Shown piece after piece: positions 38,916 to 47,860 of a DNA stretch of 64,000 bases. This stretch comes from Gammaproteobacteria bacterium (GTDB lineage: Bacteria; Pseudomonadota; Gammaproteobacteria; Steroidobacterales; Steroidobacteraceae): NCBI GenBank assembly GCA_003164785.1, contig PLUE01000022.1, positions 92,590 through 156,589 of the forward strand, written 5' to 3'. Made by a program: the position numbers and the translations under genes. The notes under the pieces are model-generated. The model was not told the origin of the DNA. It made no database searches and saw nothing but the letters and a program-made list of their open reading frames with translations. Within the stretch, counting starts at the first letter, position 1, and the number at the start of each line of letters is the position of its first letter.

Positions 38916-40562
38916 TCACATCCGGAAGATGCCGAATCGAGTGGGTGCGGCAGTTTGCGAGCGGCTCAGCGCCAATGCCAGCCCCAGGGCGCGGCGCGTA
39001 TCGAGCGGATCGATGACGCCGTCGTCCCACAGGCGCGCCGAGGCGTAGAACGGATGGCCTTGCCGCTCGAACTGCTCGCGGATGGGCGCTTTCAATTGCT
39101 CCTCGTCGGACTCGCTGAAAGCGTGGCCCGCGCGCTGCAAGGCATCGCGCTTGATGGTGGCCAGCACGCTCGCCGCCTGCTCGCCGCCCATCACCGAGGT
39201 GCGCGCGTTCGGCCATTGGAACAGCAGGCGCGGACCGTACGCGCGGCCGCACATGGCGTAATTGCCGGCGCCGAAACTGCCGCCAATGACGACCGTGTAC
39301 TTCGGCACCGCGGCACACGCCACGGCGGTGACCAACTTGGCGCCGTCCTTGGCGATGCCGCCGGCCTCCGCCGCCTGGCCCACCATGAACCCGGCGATGT
39401 TCTGCAGAAACACCAGCGGGATGCCTTCACGGCAACACAGTTCGATGAAGTGCGCGCCTTTCAGCGCACTCTCGGAGAACAAGATGCCGTTGTTGGCGAG
39501 GATGCCGACCGGAAATCCATGGATGTCCGCAAACCCGCAGACCAAGGTCGTGCCGTAGAGCCCCTTGAACTCATCGAACCACGACCCATCCACCAGGCGC
39601 GCGATGATCTCGCGCACGTCGTAGGGCTTGCGCGAGTGTTGCGGAACGATGCCGTAGAGTTCGGCCGGATCATAGGCCGGCGCGACGCCACCGCCGCCGC
39701 GCGCGCCGCGGCCAACACCGCCGGCGCCAATGCCACCGGCCGGCCGCGCGGCGCCCGCAGCCCGCAGCCGCGCGACCGCGCGCCGCGCGAACGCGAGCGC
39801 GTGCAGGTCGCTCTCGGCGTAGTAATCGGTGACGCCCGAACGCCGGCAGTGCACGTCCGCGCCCCCCAGCGCCTCGGCGTCGATTTCCTCGCCGGTGGCC
39901 GCGCGCACCAGCGGCGGGCCGCCCAGAAAGATGCGCCCTTGATGGCGGACGATGATGGCGTGATCGGACATGGCCGGCACGTACGCGCCGCCCGCAGTGC
40001 ACGATCCGTGCACTACGGCGATCTGTGCGATTCCTTCCGCCGACAACCGCGCCTGGTTGTAGAAGATCCGTCCGAAGTGGTCCCGATCCGGGAACACCTC
40101 ATCCTGCTTCGGCAGGAACGCGCCGCCGCTCTCGACCAGATAGATGCACGGCAGCGCGTTCTCCCCCGCGATTTCCTGGGCCCGCAGATGCTTCTTCACG
40201 GTCAGCGGATAATAAGTCCCGCCCTTCACGGTCGGATCGTTCGCCACGATCATGCAGGGCCGTCCCGCGACGGTGCCGATGCCCGTGACCAAACCGGCGC
40301 CGGGCAGGACATCGTCATACACGTCCTGCGCCGCCAACGGCGACAACTCCAGAAACGGCGCCCCCGGATCGAGCAGCGCGTCCACCCGCTCGCGCACCAA
40401 GAGCTTGGCGGCGCCCGTGTGCTTGTCGCGCGCGGCCGCACTGCCGCCCAGGGCATTGCGCCGCAGCAGGTCGCGGAGCGCCGCGACCGACGCCTCCATG
40501 GCGGTGCGGTTCGTCGCGAACTCGGTCGATCGCGCGTCGATCTTCGAGGCTATTGTCGACAT
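38916..40562 (-). CDS. liuB: Methylcrotonyl-CoA carboxylase beta subunit (carboxyltransferase)
   Basis: Carboxyltransferase subunit that turns 3-methylcrotonyl-CoA into 3-methylglutaconyl-CoA with the biotinylated partner. The 548-residue protein starts [18 protein letters not shown], like other MCC beta subunits; an upstream in-frame ATG at 40598 is less likely. [33 protein letters not shown], and IMCC-type [26 protein letters not shown] mark the two crotonase-like halves. A Gly/Ala/Arg-rich insertion encoded at about 39675-39765 interrupts the region just before [11 protein letters not shown]. Its stop overlaps the alpha-subunit start. Confidence 0.93.
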   Translation of the reverse strand: MSTIASKIDARSTEFATNRTAMEASVAALRDLLRRNALGGSAAARDKHTGAAKLLVRERVDALLDPGAPFLELSPLAAQDVYDDVLPGAGLVTGIGTVAGRPCMIVANDPTVKGGTYYPLTVKKHLRAQEIAGENALPCIYLVESGGAFLPKQDEVFPDRDHFGRIFYNQARLSAEGIAQIAVVHGSCTAGGAYVPAMSDHAIIVRHQGRIFLGGPPLVRAATGEEIDAEALGGADVHCRRSGVTDYYAESDLHALAFARRAVARLRAAGAARPAGGIGAGGVGRGARGGGGVAPAYDPAELYGIVPQHSRKPYDVREIIARLVDGSWFDEFKGLYGTTLVCGFADIHGFPVGILANNGILFSESALKGAHFIELCCREGIPLVFLQNIAGFMVGQAAEAGGIAKDGAKLVTAVACAAVPKYTVVIGGSFGAGNYAMCGRAYGPRLLFQWPNARTSVMGGEQAASVLATIKRDALQRAGHAFSESDEEQLKAPIREQFERQGHPFYASARLWDDGVIDPLDTRRALGLALALSRSQTAAPTRFGIFRM

Positions 40563-40590
40563 CGTCCTTGACGCTCCCGCTATTGTTTTC

Positions 40591-40620
40591 GCCACCAAAA
40601 GTGGCAGAATTGTCGGACAG
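40591..40620. promoter_or_regulatory. Candidate operators in the divergent liu promoter region
   Basis: TTGTCGGACAG (40610-40620) fits the YGT-N-AC-R core of FadR-type GntR operators with one mismatch to full symmetry. Next to it is a perfect inverted repeat GCCAC-CAAAA-GTGGC (40591-40605), and a 9-bp GGATTATCC palindrome lies at 40623-40631. The GntR regulator encoded at 41823-42533 is the obvious candidate to bind here. Confidence 0.45.
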
Positions 40621-40653
40621 TCGGATTATCCAACATTTCAGGATCACAAGCCA

Positions 40654-41823
40654 ATGGCCGGCGCCGCCTATCGTGAATTCAACTTCGGCCTCGGGGAAGT
40701 CATCGATACCGTGCGCGAGCAAGCGCGCCGGTTCGCGGCGGAGCGGATCGCACCCCGCGCCAACGAGATCGATCGCAGCAATATGTTTCCCCGGGACCTG
40801 TGGCCCGAGATGGGCGCGCTTGGCTTTCTGGGCCTCACCGTCGCTGCCGACGAGGGCGGCGCGGGCTTGGGCTACCTGGCGCATACGGTGGCGATGGAGG
40901 AGATCTCCCGAGCATCGGCGGCGGTGGGATTGAGCTACGGCGCGCACTCCAATCTCTGCGTGAACCAGCTGGCCTTGAACGGCACCGCCGAGCAGAAAGC
41001 CCGATACCTGCCGATGCTCCTCAGCGGCGACCATGTGGGCGCCCTCGCCATGTCGGAGCCCGGGGCCGGTTCCGATGTCGTGTCGATGCAATTGCAGGCG
41101 CAGCGCCACGGCGATCGCTATGTGCTCGATGGCCGCAAGATGTGGATCACCAACGGGCCGGAAGCCGATGTCCTGGTGGTGTACGCCAAGACCAATCCGG
41201 AGGCCGGCGCGCGCGGCATCAGCGCGTTCATCATCGAATCCGGTTTCGCGGGCTTCAAGGCCGCGCAGAAACTCGACAAGCTCGGCATGCGCGGGTCGAG
41301 CACCAGCGAGTTGGTGTTCGACGGATGCGAGGTGCCCGCGGCCAATCTGCTCGGCGAGGAGAACCGCGGCGTCAACGTCCTGATGAGCGGGCTCGACTAC
41401 GAGCGTGTGGTGTTGTGCGGCGGGCCGCTCGGCATCATGGCGGCGGCGCTCGATGTCGCCGTGCCCTACGTGCGCGAGCGCCGCCAATTCGGGCAGGCGA
41501 TCGGCACCTTCGAACTGGTGCAGGGCAAGCTCGCGGACATGTACGCATCGCTGAACGCCTGCCGCAGCTACGCCTACACCGTGGCGGCCGCCTGCGATCG
41601 GCACGACTCCACGCGCAAGGATGCGGCGGCCTGCATCCTGTTCTGCGCCGAGGCGGCGACCCGCGCGTCGCTCGATGCCATTCAACTGCTGGGCGGCAAC
41701 GGGTATATCAACGATTACCCCACCGGACGACTGCTACGCGACGCGAAGCTCTATGAGATCGGTGCGGGCACCTCCGAGATTCGCCGCATGCTCATCGGCC
41801 GCGAACTGTTCGGGGAAGCCTGA
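40654..41823 (+). CDS. liuA: Isovaleryl-CoA dehydrogenase
   Basis: FAD enzyme that oxidises isovaleryl-CoA to 3-methylcrotonyl-CoA in leucine degradation. The 389-residue product has the acyl-CoA dehydrogenase fold: [30 protein letters not shown] and [22 protein letters not shown]. The catalytic base is E250 in [13 protein letters not shown], the position and context that mark isovaleryl-CoA dehydrogenases rather than short- or medium-chain enzymes. I choose ATG 40654 (AGGATCA about ten bases ahead); the frame is open far upstream but overlaps the divergent gene. The stop overlaps the GntR start. Confidence 0.95.
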   Translation: MAGAAYREFNFGLGEVIDTVREQARRFAAERIAPRANEIDRSNMFPRDLWPEMGALGFLGLTVAADEGGAGLGYLAHTVAMEEISRASAAVGLSYGAHSNLCVNQLALNGTAEQKARYLPMLLSGDHVGALAMSEPGAGSDVVSMQLQAQRHGDRYVLDGRKMWITNGPEADVLVVYAKTNPEAGARGISAFIIESGFAGFKAAQKLDKLGMRGSSTSELVFDGCEVPAANLLGEENRGVNVLMSGLDYERVVLCGGPLGIMAAALDVAVPYVRERRQFGQAIGTFELVQGKLADMYASLNACRSYAYTVAAACDRHDSTRKDAAACILFCAEAATRASLDAIQLLGGNGYINDYPTGRLLRDAKLYEIGAGTSEIRRMLIGRELFGEA

Positions 41824-42533
41824 TGGCCGATCTGTTCGCGCCCCTGGATGACCAGCCCGCCTATCGACGGATCGCCAACATGATCGAGCGGCGCATCGTC
41901 GGCCGCTCGCTGCGTACCGGCGACCCGCTCCCCTCCGAGACCGATCTCGCCCGACAGTTCGGCGTCAACCGCTCGACCATTCGCGAGGCCATTCGCGAAC
42001 TCGAGATCCACGGCCTGTTGGGCCGCGGCCGCGGCGAGAAGCGGCTGCGCGTCACGCGGCCGGCGCCGCGCGACATCAGCTCCGGCGTGAGCCGCGCACT
42101 CGCCTTGCACGACGTGACATTCCTCGAACTATGGGAGGCGATGATGGCCCTCGAGCCGGCTGCGGCGCAATATGCCGCGTCGCGCCGCTCAACCGGGCAA
42201 CTGCAGGCGCTGCTGCGCGCCGGCGCGGAGTTCGCGAACAGCGGCGCCGACACGGCGGCGGCCGTCGCGGCCGTGGTCGACTTCTTCACCGCGGTGGCCG
42301 AGGCCAGCGGCAACCAAGTGCTGGCGCTGTCCCAGGCGCCGCTCAATGTGTTGCTCGTGCCCGCCCTCACCCGGCTCATCGACGACCTGCCCCAGGCACG
42401 GAGCCGCATCGCCCTGGCGCAAGTCAACATCACGGGGGCCATCAAGCTCAAGCGTGGCGAGCAGGCCAGGATCTGGATGGAAAAGCACATCCGCGACTTC
42501 AAGCGCGGCCATGATCTGCGCGAGCGCGGCTAG
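41823..42533 (+). CDS. GntR/FadR family transcriptional regulator
   Basis: The 236-residue protein has an N-terminal winged helix (about residues 13-80: YRRIANMIERRIVGRSLRTG, LPSETDLARQFGVNRSTIREAIRELEIHGLL) and a helical C-terminal ligand domain of the FCD type. Its ATG shares a base with the liuA stop. The context suggests local control of the leucine genes in response to an acyl-CoA or organic acid. The usual LiuR regulator is of the MerR family, so this would be an alternative arrangement. Convergent with the cupin gene: the stops overlap within CTAG. Confidence 0.9.
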   Translation: MADLFAPLDDQPAYRRIANMIERRIVGRSLRTGDPLPSETDLARQFGVNRSTIREAIRELEIHGLLGRGRGEKRLRVTRPAPRDISSGVSRALALHDVTFLELWEAMMALEPAAAQYAASRRSTGQLQALLRAGAEFANSGADTAAAVAAVVDFFTAVAEASGNQVLALSQAPLNVLLVPALTRLIDDLPQARSRIALAQVNITGAIKLKRGEQARIWMEKHIRDFKRGHDLRERG

Positions 42534-42919
42534 AGGATGGTCTCGCGACGCGTGTCGGCGCCCGCCGGGTCATGCAGGTTGGTGCTGAACGACACCAGCA
42601 CCATGACTCCGTCGCCCGTATTTCGATAGGCGTGTACCACGCCGGGAGGAATGGTCAGACGCCAGATCTCCCCCGCCGGCACGTCGATATCGCGGATGCC
42701 GCCGGCTTCCTTCAGCCTCACCAGGCACGGTCCCACCACGCTCGTGGTCTCCGTGGCCGTCAGATGCACGTGATTGCCGCGCACTTCGCCGGGCTGGGTC
42801 AGCACCACGTGCACGTTCTTCTGGGCCGCGAGTCCCGCATCGCTCAAGGGTTCGAACAAGGCGCCGCGCGGGTCGCGGTGGGTTTTGATCGGCTCGATCA
42901 GCGTCTCGGGATGTTGCAT
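42530..42919 (-). CDS. Small cupin, sugar-isomerase type (CapF C-terminal or WxcM-like)
   Basis: A 129-residue single cupin domain. KTHRDPRGALFEPLS at the start, EVRGNHVHLTATETTSVVG with the metal-binding His pair and IPPGVVHAYRNTG with the third His resemble sugar-nucleotide epimerase/isomerase cupins such as the C-terminal half of CapF. The substrate is unknown. Polysaccharide genes begin 9 kb away, so a link is possible but not shown. A minus-strand TAAACT at 42927-42932 lies 7 bases before the start, with no ribosome site. Confidence 0.75.
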   Translation of the reverse strand: MQHPETLIEPIKTHRDPRGALFEPLSDAGLAAQKNVHVVLTQPGEVRGNHVHLTATETTSVVGPCLVRLKEAGGIRDIDVPAGEIWRLTIPPGVVHAYRNTGDGVMVLVSFSTNLHDPAGADTRRETIL

Positions 42920-42940
42920 GGCCGGTAGTTTAGCTCGCGG

Positions 42941-45466
42941 TCATCGCGGCGGCTTGCGTTTGACGCCGCGCCGGCCCGCGAGGATCACGCCCACCACGAA
43001 CAGGGTGTCCCACCAATCCACCTCGCCCCCGCCCCCGCTCGGTGCCGTCACGGTCAGGGTCGCGATGGACGCCGCCGAGTTGGTGCCCGCCGGACCGGTG
43101 GTGAGCGCGCTCGCGACGAGTGTGTTCGTGTAGGTTCCGGCAGTCGCGCTTTGCAAAGGCACCGTGACGACGCAGCTGCCGTGTGTCGGAATGTTGGCAT
43201 TGCTCAAGATCACGGTGTTGGTCGTGGTGGTGAGGGAGGACGCGGCCCCGGTGCAGGTCGTGCCCGGCGCCAGATTCATGCTTGACGTGTGGGTCGCCAT
43301 CACCATGCCCGCCGGCAAGGTCTCGGTGAGGCTGGATTGAGTCAGGTCGAAACCATTCGCGTTGTCGAGCGTGATGGTCAGCGTGGACGCCACGTTCTCA
43401 CCGACGGACGCCGGTGAGAATGCTGCGGTCACGACGGGCGCCACCGGCGCCACCGACAGCGACGCGGGACATGCGGATGCGCTGGTGCCCGCCGACGCCG
43501 GTGTGCCCGGCGCGGCGATGATCGCGCCCGCCGCGCTCACGGCGATCTGCGCCGTGTCGACCGCACCGGCCGAATCGGTGACCGTGAGCGTGATGGTGTC
43601 CGGGTTTCCGGTCGGCGTGACGGTGACCTTGGTCGATGCGTTGGCGCCCGACGGTAGGCTGCCGCCGGTCGATGTCCACACGGTCGAAGCGATGCTCCGA
43701 CCGCACGAGGCGGCGCTGCCGCCGGCATCGATGACGGTGCTGACGCCGTTCGCCCCCGCCGCCGGGATCGCGACGGCGGCGATGGGCCGCAGCGCCGAAT
43801 CGACGGCATCGAGCGCGTTCACCATGCCGGCGCCGCATTGGCTGCCATCGTTCGGGCACGCGCACAACCCCGTCGAAGCACCGCTGGAATCGGTCTCGGA
43901 AGCCGGGCAGACGGGCACGCCGACCGGTTGCGGAAACGCGACCGCACTGGATTTGAGCCTGCCGATCAGCTGCGCCGGCGTGAGATTGGTGTTGACCGAC
44001 CGCATCAGCGCGGCGATGCCGGAAACGATCGGCGCGGAAAAGCTGGTTCCCAGATTGGGATTCGTTTCGTTGGTGTAGGTGCTGTCCGCGGGCACGGTCA
44101 GACCGGTGTTGGTGGTGGTATCGATCGAGCGCAGGCACGGCCCGGACACGTTGACGCAATTTCCCGCCGGCGCGGCGATGCCTACCTCCGCGCCCAGACT
44201 GCTGTAGCCCACCTTGGTGCCCACGTTGCGCAAGCCCGCCACCGCCAGAACACCCGGGCAGTTGCCCGGCGCATCCACCGGACCGCTTTCATTGCCCGCC
44301 GAGGCCACGATGAGCACGCCCATGCTGGCGAGCGTGGTGACCGCAGTCGCATAGTCGGACGGGCACGCGCCGCTGCCGCCCAGGCTCAGATTGATGATTT
44401 GCGCCGGAAACGGATTGTCCGGCACACCGGTCACCGGCAGGCCCGCGGCCCACTGCATGCCGGTGATGATGTCCGAGTCATAGCCGCCGCATTTGCCGAG
44501 GGCGCGCACCGGCAGCAGGTACGACTGCCAGGTCATGCCCGCGATGCCGATCGAGTTGTTGGTGAGCGCGCCCATGATGCCCATCACGCGCGTGCCATGC
44601 CATGAGCTGTCCGCGATGGCGCAGTCGCTCGACGGAAACAGCGAGTTCGATTGATCCGCGACGTTGATCCAATCGCCTGGATCGGACGGGTCCGGATCCC
44701 AGCCGTCGCCGTCATTGGCGATCAGATACGTGCCGAGCTCGGCGCCGGCCGGCGTCAAATCGCCGCCCACGAAGTCGTAGCCCGGCAGCAAGCGGCCGCC
44801 GAATCCCGCGCGCAGCAGGTCCGGATGGTCGAACCGCACGCCCGTGTCGATGTCGGCGATCACGATGCCGCTGTTGCCCGTCGCCAGATTCCAGGCGGAA
44901 ACGGCATCCGTCGCGGCCGCATCGCTGGTGTCGGTCGCGAAGCTCGGCGTCATCATGTACCACTGCCCGCGCGCGTTCGCGGACACCTCGAACAACGGAT
45001 CGTTGGGCAACGCCTGCGGGTAGCGGCGCTGATCCACGTCCGCGAATGCGACCGCCGGGTCCGCGCGCAGCACCTGCAACGCTGCAGCCACCGCGGATCC
45101 GTACAGCGCCTTGTCCAGGACCATGACGTGCATGCTGGGCGTCAGCTGACGTGAGTTCCGCATCGGCAGATGGACGCGCTGCGCAAGCGCGGCGACATCC
45201 GCCGGCGAGGTGCGCGCCTGGGTGGCGCGGATGGGCTGCGAGCGACTTTGCGCGTTGACGGCCTGCACGACGGCGTTGGCCGATGTCGCACGAAATCCGA
45301 CGATCAGCCGATTCGCTTCGGCGCCGATGCTGACCGGATGGGAGCGAACCCGGTTGTATTCCGCGATGCCCGCGCTCGATCCCGCACGCGCCGGGAGCGC
45401 GCAGGCGCCCGACAATGCCACCGCACCGGCAAAGGCCACCAGCGCCGCGATCGACTTTCCCACCAT
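42941..45466 (-). CDS. Secreted subtilisin-like serine protease (S8) with C-terminal sorting-like tail
   Basis: The 841-residue protein has a signal peptide (residues 1-28), a propeptide-like region (about 30-160) and an S8 domain with the triad D207 (ADIDTGVRFDHPD), H290 (SSWHGTRVMG) and S477 (GTSFSAPIVSG). After it come a Cys-rich stretch (CPASETDSSGASTGLCACPN), a PKD/Ig-like domain and a DUF11-like adhesion domain. The end is GGGGEVDWWDTLFVVGVILAG plus RRGVKRKPPR: a Gly-rich motif, hydrophobic helix and basic tail, as in the GlyGly-CTERM/rhombosortase class. I choose ATG 45466 because it starts the signal peptide; the frame extends upstream to 45577. Confidence 0.9.
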   Translation of the reverse strand: MVGKSIAALVAFAGAVALSGACALPARAGSSAGIAEYNRVRSHPVSIGAEANRLIVGFRATSANAVVQAVNAQSRSQPIRATQARTSPADVAALAQRVHLPMRNSRQLTPSMHVMVLDKALYGSAVAAALQVLRADPAVAFADVDQRRYPQALPNDPLFEVSANARGQWYMMTPSFATDTSDAAATDAVSAWNLATGNSGIVIADIDTGVRFDHPDLLRAGFGGRLLPGYDFVGGDLTPAGAELGTYLIANDGDGWDPDPSDPGDWINVADQSNSLFPSSDCAIADSSWHGTRVMGIMGALTNNSIGIAGMTWQSYLLPVRALGKCGGYDSDIITGMQWAAGLPVTGVPDNPFPAQIINLSLGGSGACPSDYATAVTTLASMGVLIVASAGNESGPVDAPGNCPGVLAVAGLRNVGTKVGYSSLGAEVGIAAPAGNCVNVSGPCLRSIDTTTNTGLTVPADSTYTNETNPNLGTSFSAPIVSGIAALMRSVNTNLTPAQLIGRLKSSAVAFPQPVGVPVCPASETDSSGASTGLCACPNDGSQCGAGMVNALDAVDSALRPIAAVAIPAAGANGVSTVIDAGGSAASCGRSIASTVWTSTGGSLPSGANASTKVTVTPTGNPDTITLTVTDSAGAVDTAQIAVSAAGAIIAAPGTPASAGTSASACPASLSVAPVAPVVTAAFSPASVGENVASTLTITLDNANGFDLTQSSLTETLPAGMVMATHTSSMNLAPGTTCTGAASSLTTTTNTVILSNANIPTHGSCVVTVPLQSATAGTYTNTLVASALTTGPAGTNSAASIATLTVTAPSGGGGEVDWWDTLFVVGVILAGRRGVKRKPPR

Positions 45467-45718
45467 GCAGCGAATTCCGTGAAGCGTTTTCGTGAGTACG
45501 CAGGTTAACAATAATCGCGGTCCGGAATGCGAACTGCGGCGGAAAAACGACGCAAAAACGGCGAGAATTCTTGGCACTTTACCGCAAAAACACCGACCAA
45601 ACTAGCCGCTCTGCGCTCCGCTCAGTCTTTACCTCGCGCACCGCGCCCTGTGTCGGCCGGGCAACGGGTAGAATGGCGGCATCGCAGCGTGAATGACGTT
45701 TTTTGAGGGGAAATTTCG
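45467..45718. other. 252-bp divergent region between the subtilase and aldehyde dehydrogenase
   Basis: AT-richer than its surroundings, with no credible gene. The plus strand has TAGAAT at 45669-45674 as a candidate -10 box for the dehydrogenase and GAGGGG at 45705-45710 as its ribosome site. A GTTAAC palindrome lies close to the subtilase start. No clear -35 boxes. Confidence 0.4.
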
Positions 45719-47152
45719 ATGCTCTATGACAATCGACAGTTCTATATCGACGGTGCGTGGGTCGACCCCGTCTCGCCTGAGGAATTCCAGGTGATCAATC
45801 CGGCCACCGAAGCGGTCGCCGGGACGATTTCGATGGGGAGCCCCAAGGATGTCGACCTCGCCGTGGCCGCCGCCCGCCGGGCGTTCGACGGTTATTCGCG
45901 CACCACGCCGGCTGAGCGCCTGGCGCTGATGGAGCGGATCCTGACGGCGTACAACGCCCACTACGATGACATCGCCCACGCCATCTCGATCGAAATGGGC
46001 GCCCCGATCACGCTGGCCAAGGGGTCGCAGACGCGCATTGGCGTCGGCCATATCCAGGCCATGATCGACGTGCTGAAGACCTTCAAATTCGAGGAACTGC
46101 GCGGCAACACCCGGCTGGTCCAGGAACCGGTGGGCGTGTGCGCCCTCATCACCCCCTGGAACTGGCCCATGAACCAGGTGGCCGCCAAGGTGATCCCAGC
46201 CCTGGCCGCCGGCTGCACCATGGTGCTGAAGCCCTCCGAGTACTCGCCGTTCAGCGCCATTCTGTGGGCCAAGGTCATGCACGAGGCAGGCGTTCCGGCC
46301 GGCGTGTTCAACCTCATCAACGGCGACGGCATCCAGGTCGGCGCGCCGTTGGTCGCCCATCGTGAAGTCGACATGGTGTCGTTCACCGGTTCCACCCGCG
46401 CCGGCACGGCGGTCGCCAAGAGCGCCGCCGACTCCGTGAAGCGCGTCCATCAGGAACTCGGCGGCAAGTCGCCCAATGTGTTGCTGGACGATGCCAACTT
46501 CGAGCGCGCCGTGAAGCAAAGCGTGCTGCACGTGTTCCAGAACTCCGGCCAGTCCTGCAACGCGCCCACCCGCATGCTGGTGCCCGCCGCCCGGCTTTCG
46601 GAAGTGGAAGCGATCGCGAAGCGCGTCGCCGCCACCGTGATCGTCGGCGATCCGATGTCGGACAAGACCGCGGTGGGACCGGTGGTCTCGAAGCTGCAGT
46701 TCGACCGCGTCGCAGGCTACATCGAAAAGGGCATCGCCGAGGGCGCGACCGTGATCAGCGGCGGCGTGGGCCGGCCCGATGGATTGAGCCAGGGCTACTT
46801 CGTCAAGCCCACCATCTTCTCGAACGTCAACAACCAGATGACCATCGCGCGCGAGGAAATCTTCGGGCCGGTGCTGTGCATCCTGCCCTATCAGACGGAA
46901 GAGGAGGCGATCACGATCGCCAACGATACGCCGTACGGCCTCGCCGCCTATGTCTGGTCCGAGGACAATCTGCGGGCCCGCCGCGTGGGCAATCGGATTC
47001 GTGCCGGACAGGTCTCGTTGAACGGCGCCTATGGCGACATGCAGACGCCCTTCGGCGGCTTCAAGATGTCGGGCAACGGCCGCGAGTACGGCGAGTTCGG
47101 GTTACGCGACTTCCTGGAGGTCAAGGCCGTCATCGGAGTCGACGCTGCGTAA
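45719..47152 (+). CDS. NAD(P)-dependent aldehyde dehydrogenase family protein
   Basis: The 477-residue protein has the complete ALDH fold: TPWNWPMNQVAAKVIPALAAG and KPSEYSP (cofactor binding), GSTRAG, catalytic E246 (QELGGKSPN) and catalytic C280 (NSGQSCNAP). PFGGFKMSGNGREYG closes the active site. The substrate cannot be read from the sequence. Only 18 bases separate it from an ABC-type ATPase gene, so it may be transcribed with the Att-like export genes. The start is ATG 45719 with a strong GAGGGG. Confidence 0.93.
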   Translation: MLYDNRQFYIDGAWVDPVSPEEFQVINPATEAVAGTISMGSPKDVDLAVAAARRAFDGYSRTTPAERLALMERILTAYNAHYDDIAHAISIEMGAPITLAKGSQTRIGVGHIQAMIDVLKTFKFEELRGNTRLVQEPVGVCALITPWNWPMNQVAAKVIPALAAGCTMVLKPSEYSPFSAILWAKVMHEAGVPAGVFNLINGDGIQVGAPLVAHREVDMVSFTGSTRAGTAVAKSAADSVKRVHQELGGKSPNVLLDDANFERAVKQSVLHVFQNSGQSCNAPTRMLVPAARLSEVEAIAKRVAATVIVGDPMSDKTAVGPVVSKLQFDRVAGYIEKGIAEGATVISGGVGRPDGLSQGYFVKPTIFSNVNNQMTIAREEIFGPVLCILPYQTEEEAITIANDTPYGLAAYVWSEDNLRARRVGNRIRAGQVSLNGAYGDMQTPFGGFKMSGNGREYGEFGLRDFLEVKAVIGVDAA

Positions 47153-47170
47153 GCGTCGGCTGCCTCGAAC

Positions 47171-47860
47171 GTGAGTGATCCGGCCGTCCTGCGGCTCGAG
47201 AATCTCAGTAAACGATATCGACCAGATCGCCCGGCGGTATTCGAGCACCTGAACCTCGAGCTGCTGCCGGGCGAATACCTCGCCATCATGGGTGAGTCCG
47301 GCGTCGGCAAGTCGACCCTGCTCAACCTGCTGGCCGGTCTGGACAAGCCGGACACGGGACGCGTGCTCATCGAGGGCCATGATCTCGGCGCGATGGACGA
47401 CGATGAAACCACGCTCGTGCGGCGTCGCTCGGTGGGTTTCGTGTTTCAAGCCTTTCACGTGCTGCCCTATCTCAGCGTCGAACAGAACGTCGCCCTGCCG
47501 CTCGAGCTGCTGGGCATCGACGCGGCGGAGCGCGCGGGCCGCACCGCCGCGATGCTCGAGGGCGTCGGCATGGCGAACCTCGCGCAACGCTACGCGCGCG
47601 AACTCTCGGGGGGCGAGGTGCAACGTATCGCCATTGCACGCGCGCTCGTCCACCGCCCGCGCCTGCTGCTCGCGGATGAGCCGACGGGCAATCTCGATCC
47701 GCGCAGCGCCGGACAGATCCTCGGGCTCCTGCGAACCCAGATCAAGGCGAATGCAGCCGGGGGATTGTTGATCACGCACTCGCGGGCGGCGGCGGAAACG
47801 GCCGATCGCATCCTGCTGCTCGACGCAAGCGGACTGCGGCCGCTGGAAGTTTGGGTGTGA
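47171..47860 (+). CDS. ABC transporter ATP-binding protein (LolD/MacB/AttE-like)
   Basis: The 229-residue ATPase has Walker A GESGVGKST (41-49), the signature LSGGE, Walker B LLLADEPTGNLDP and a switch His in ITHSRAAAE. The Q-loop is FVFQAFHVLPYLSV. The group is the one that pairs with FtsX-type permeases in lipoprotein or macrolide extrusion. The start is GTG at 47171. Its stop overlaps the permease start in GTGA, so the two are translationally coupled. Confidence 0.92.
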   Translation: MSDPAVLRLENLSKRYRPDRPAVFEHLNLELLPGEYLAIMGESGVGKSTLLNLLAGLDKPDTGRVLIEGHDLGAMDDDETTLVRRRSVGFVFQAFHVLPYLSVEQNVALPLELLGIDAAERAGRTAAMLEGVGMANLAQRYARELSGGEVQRIAIARALVHRPRLLLADEPTGNLDPRSAGQILGLLRTQIKANAAGGLLITHSRAAAETADRILLLDASGLRPLEVWV

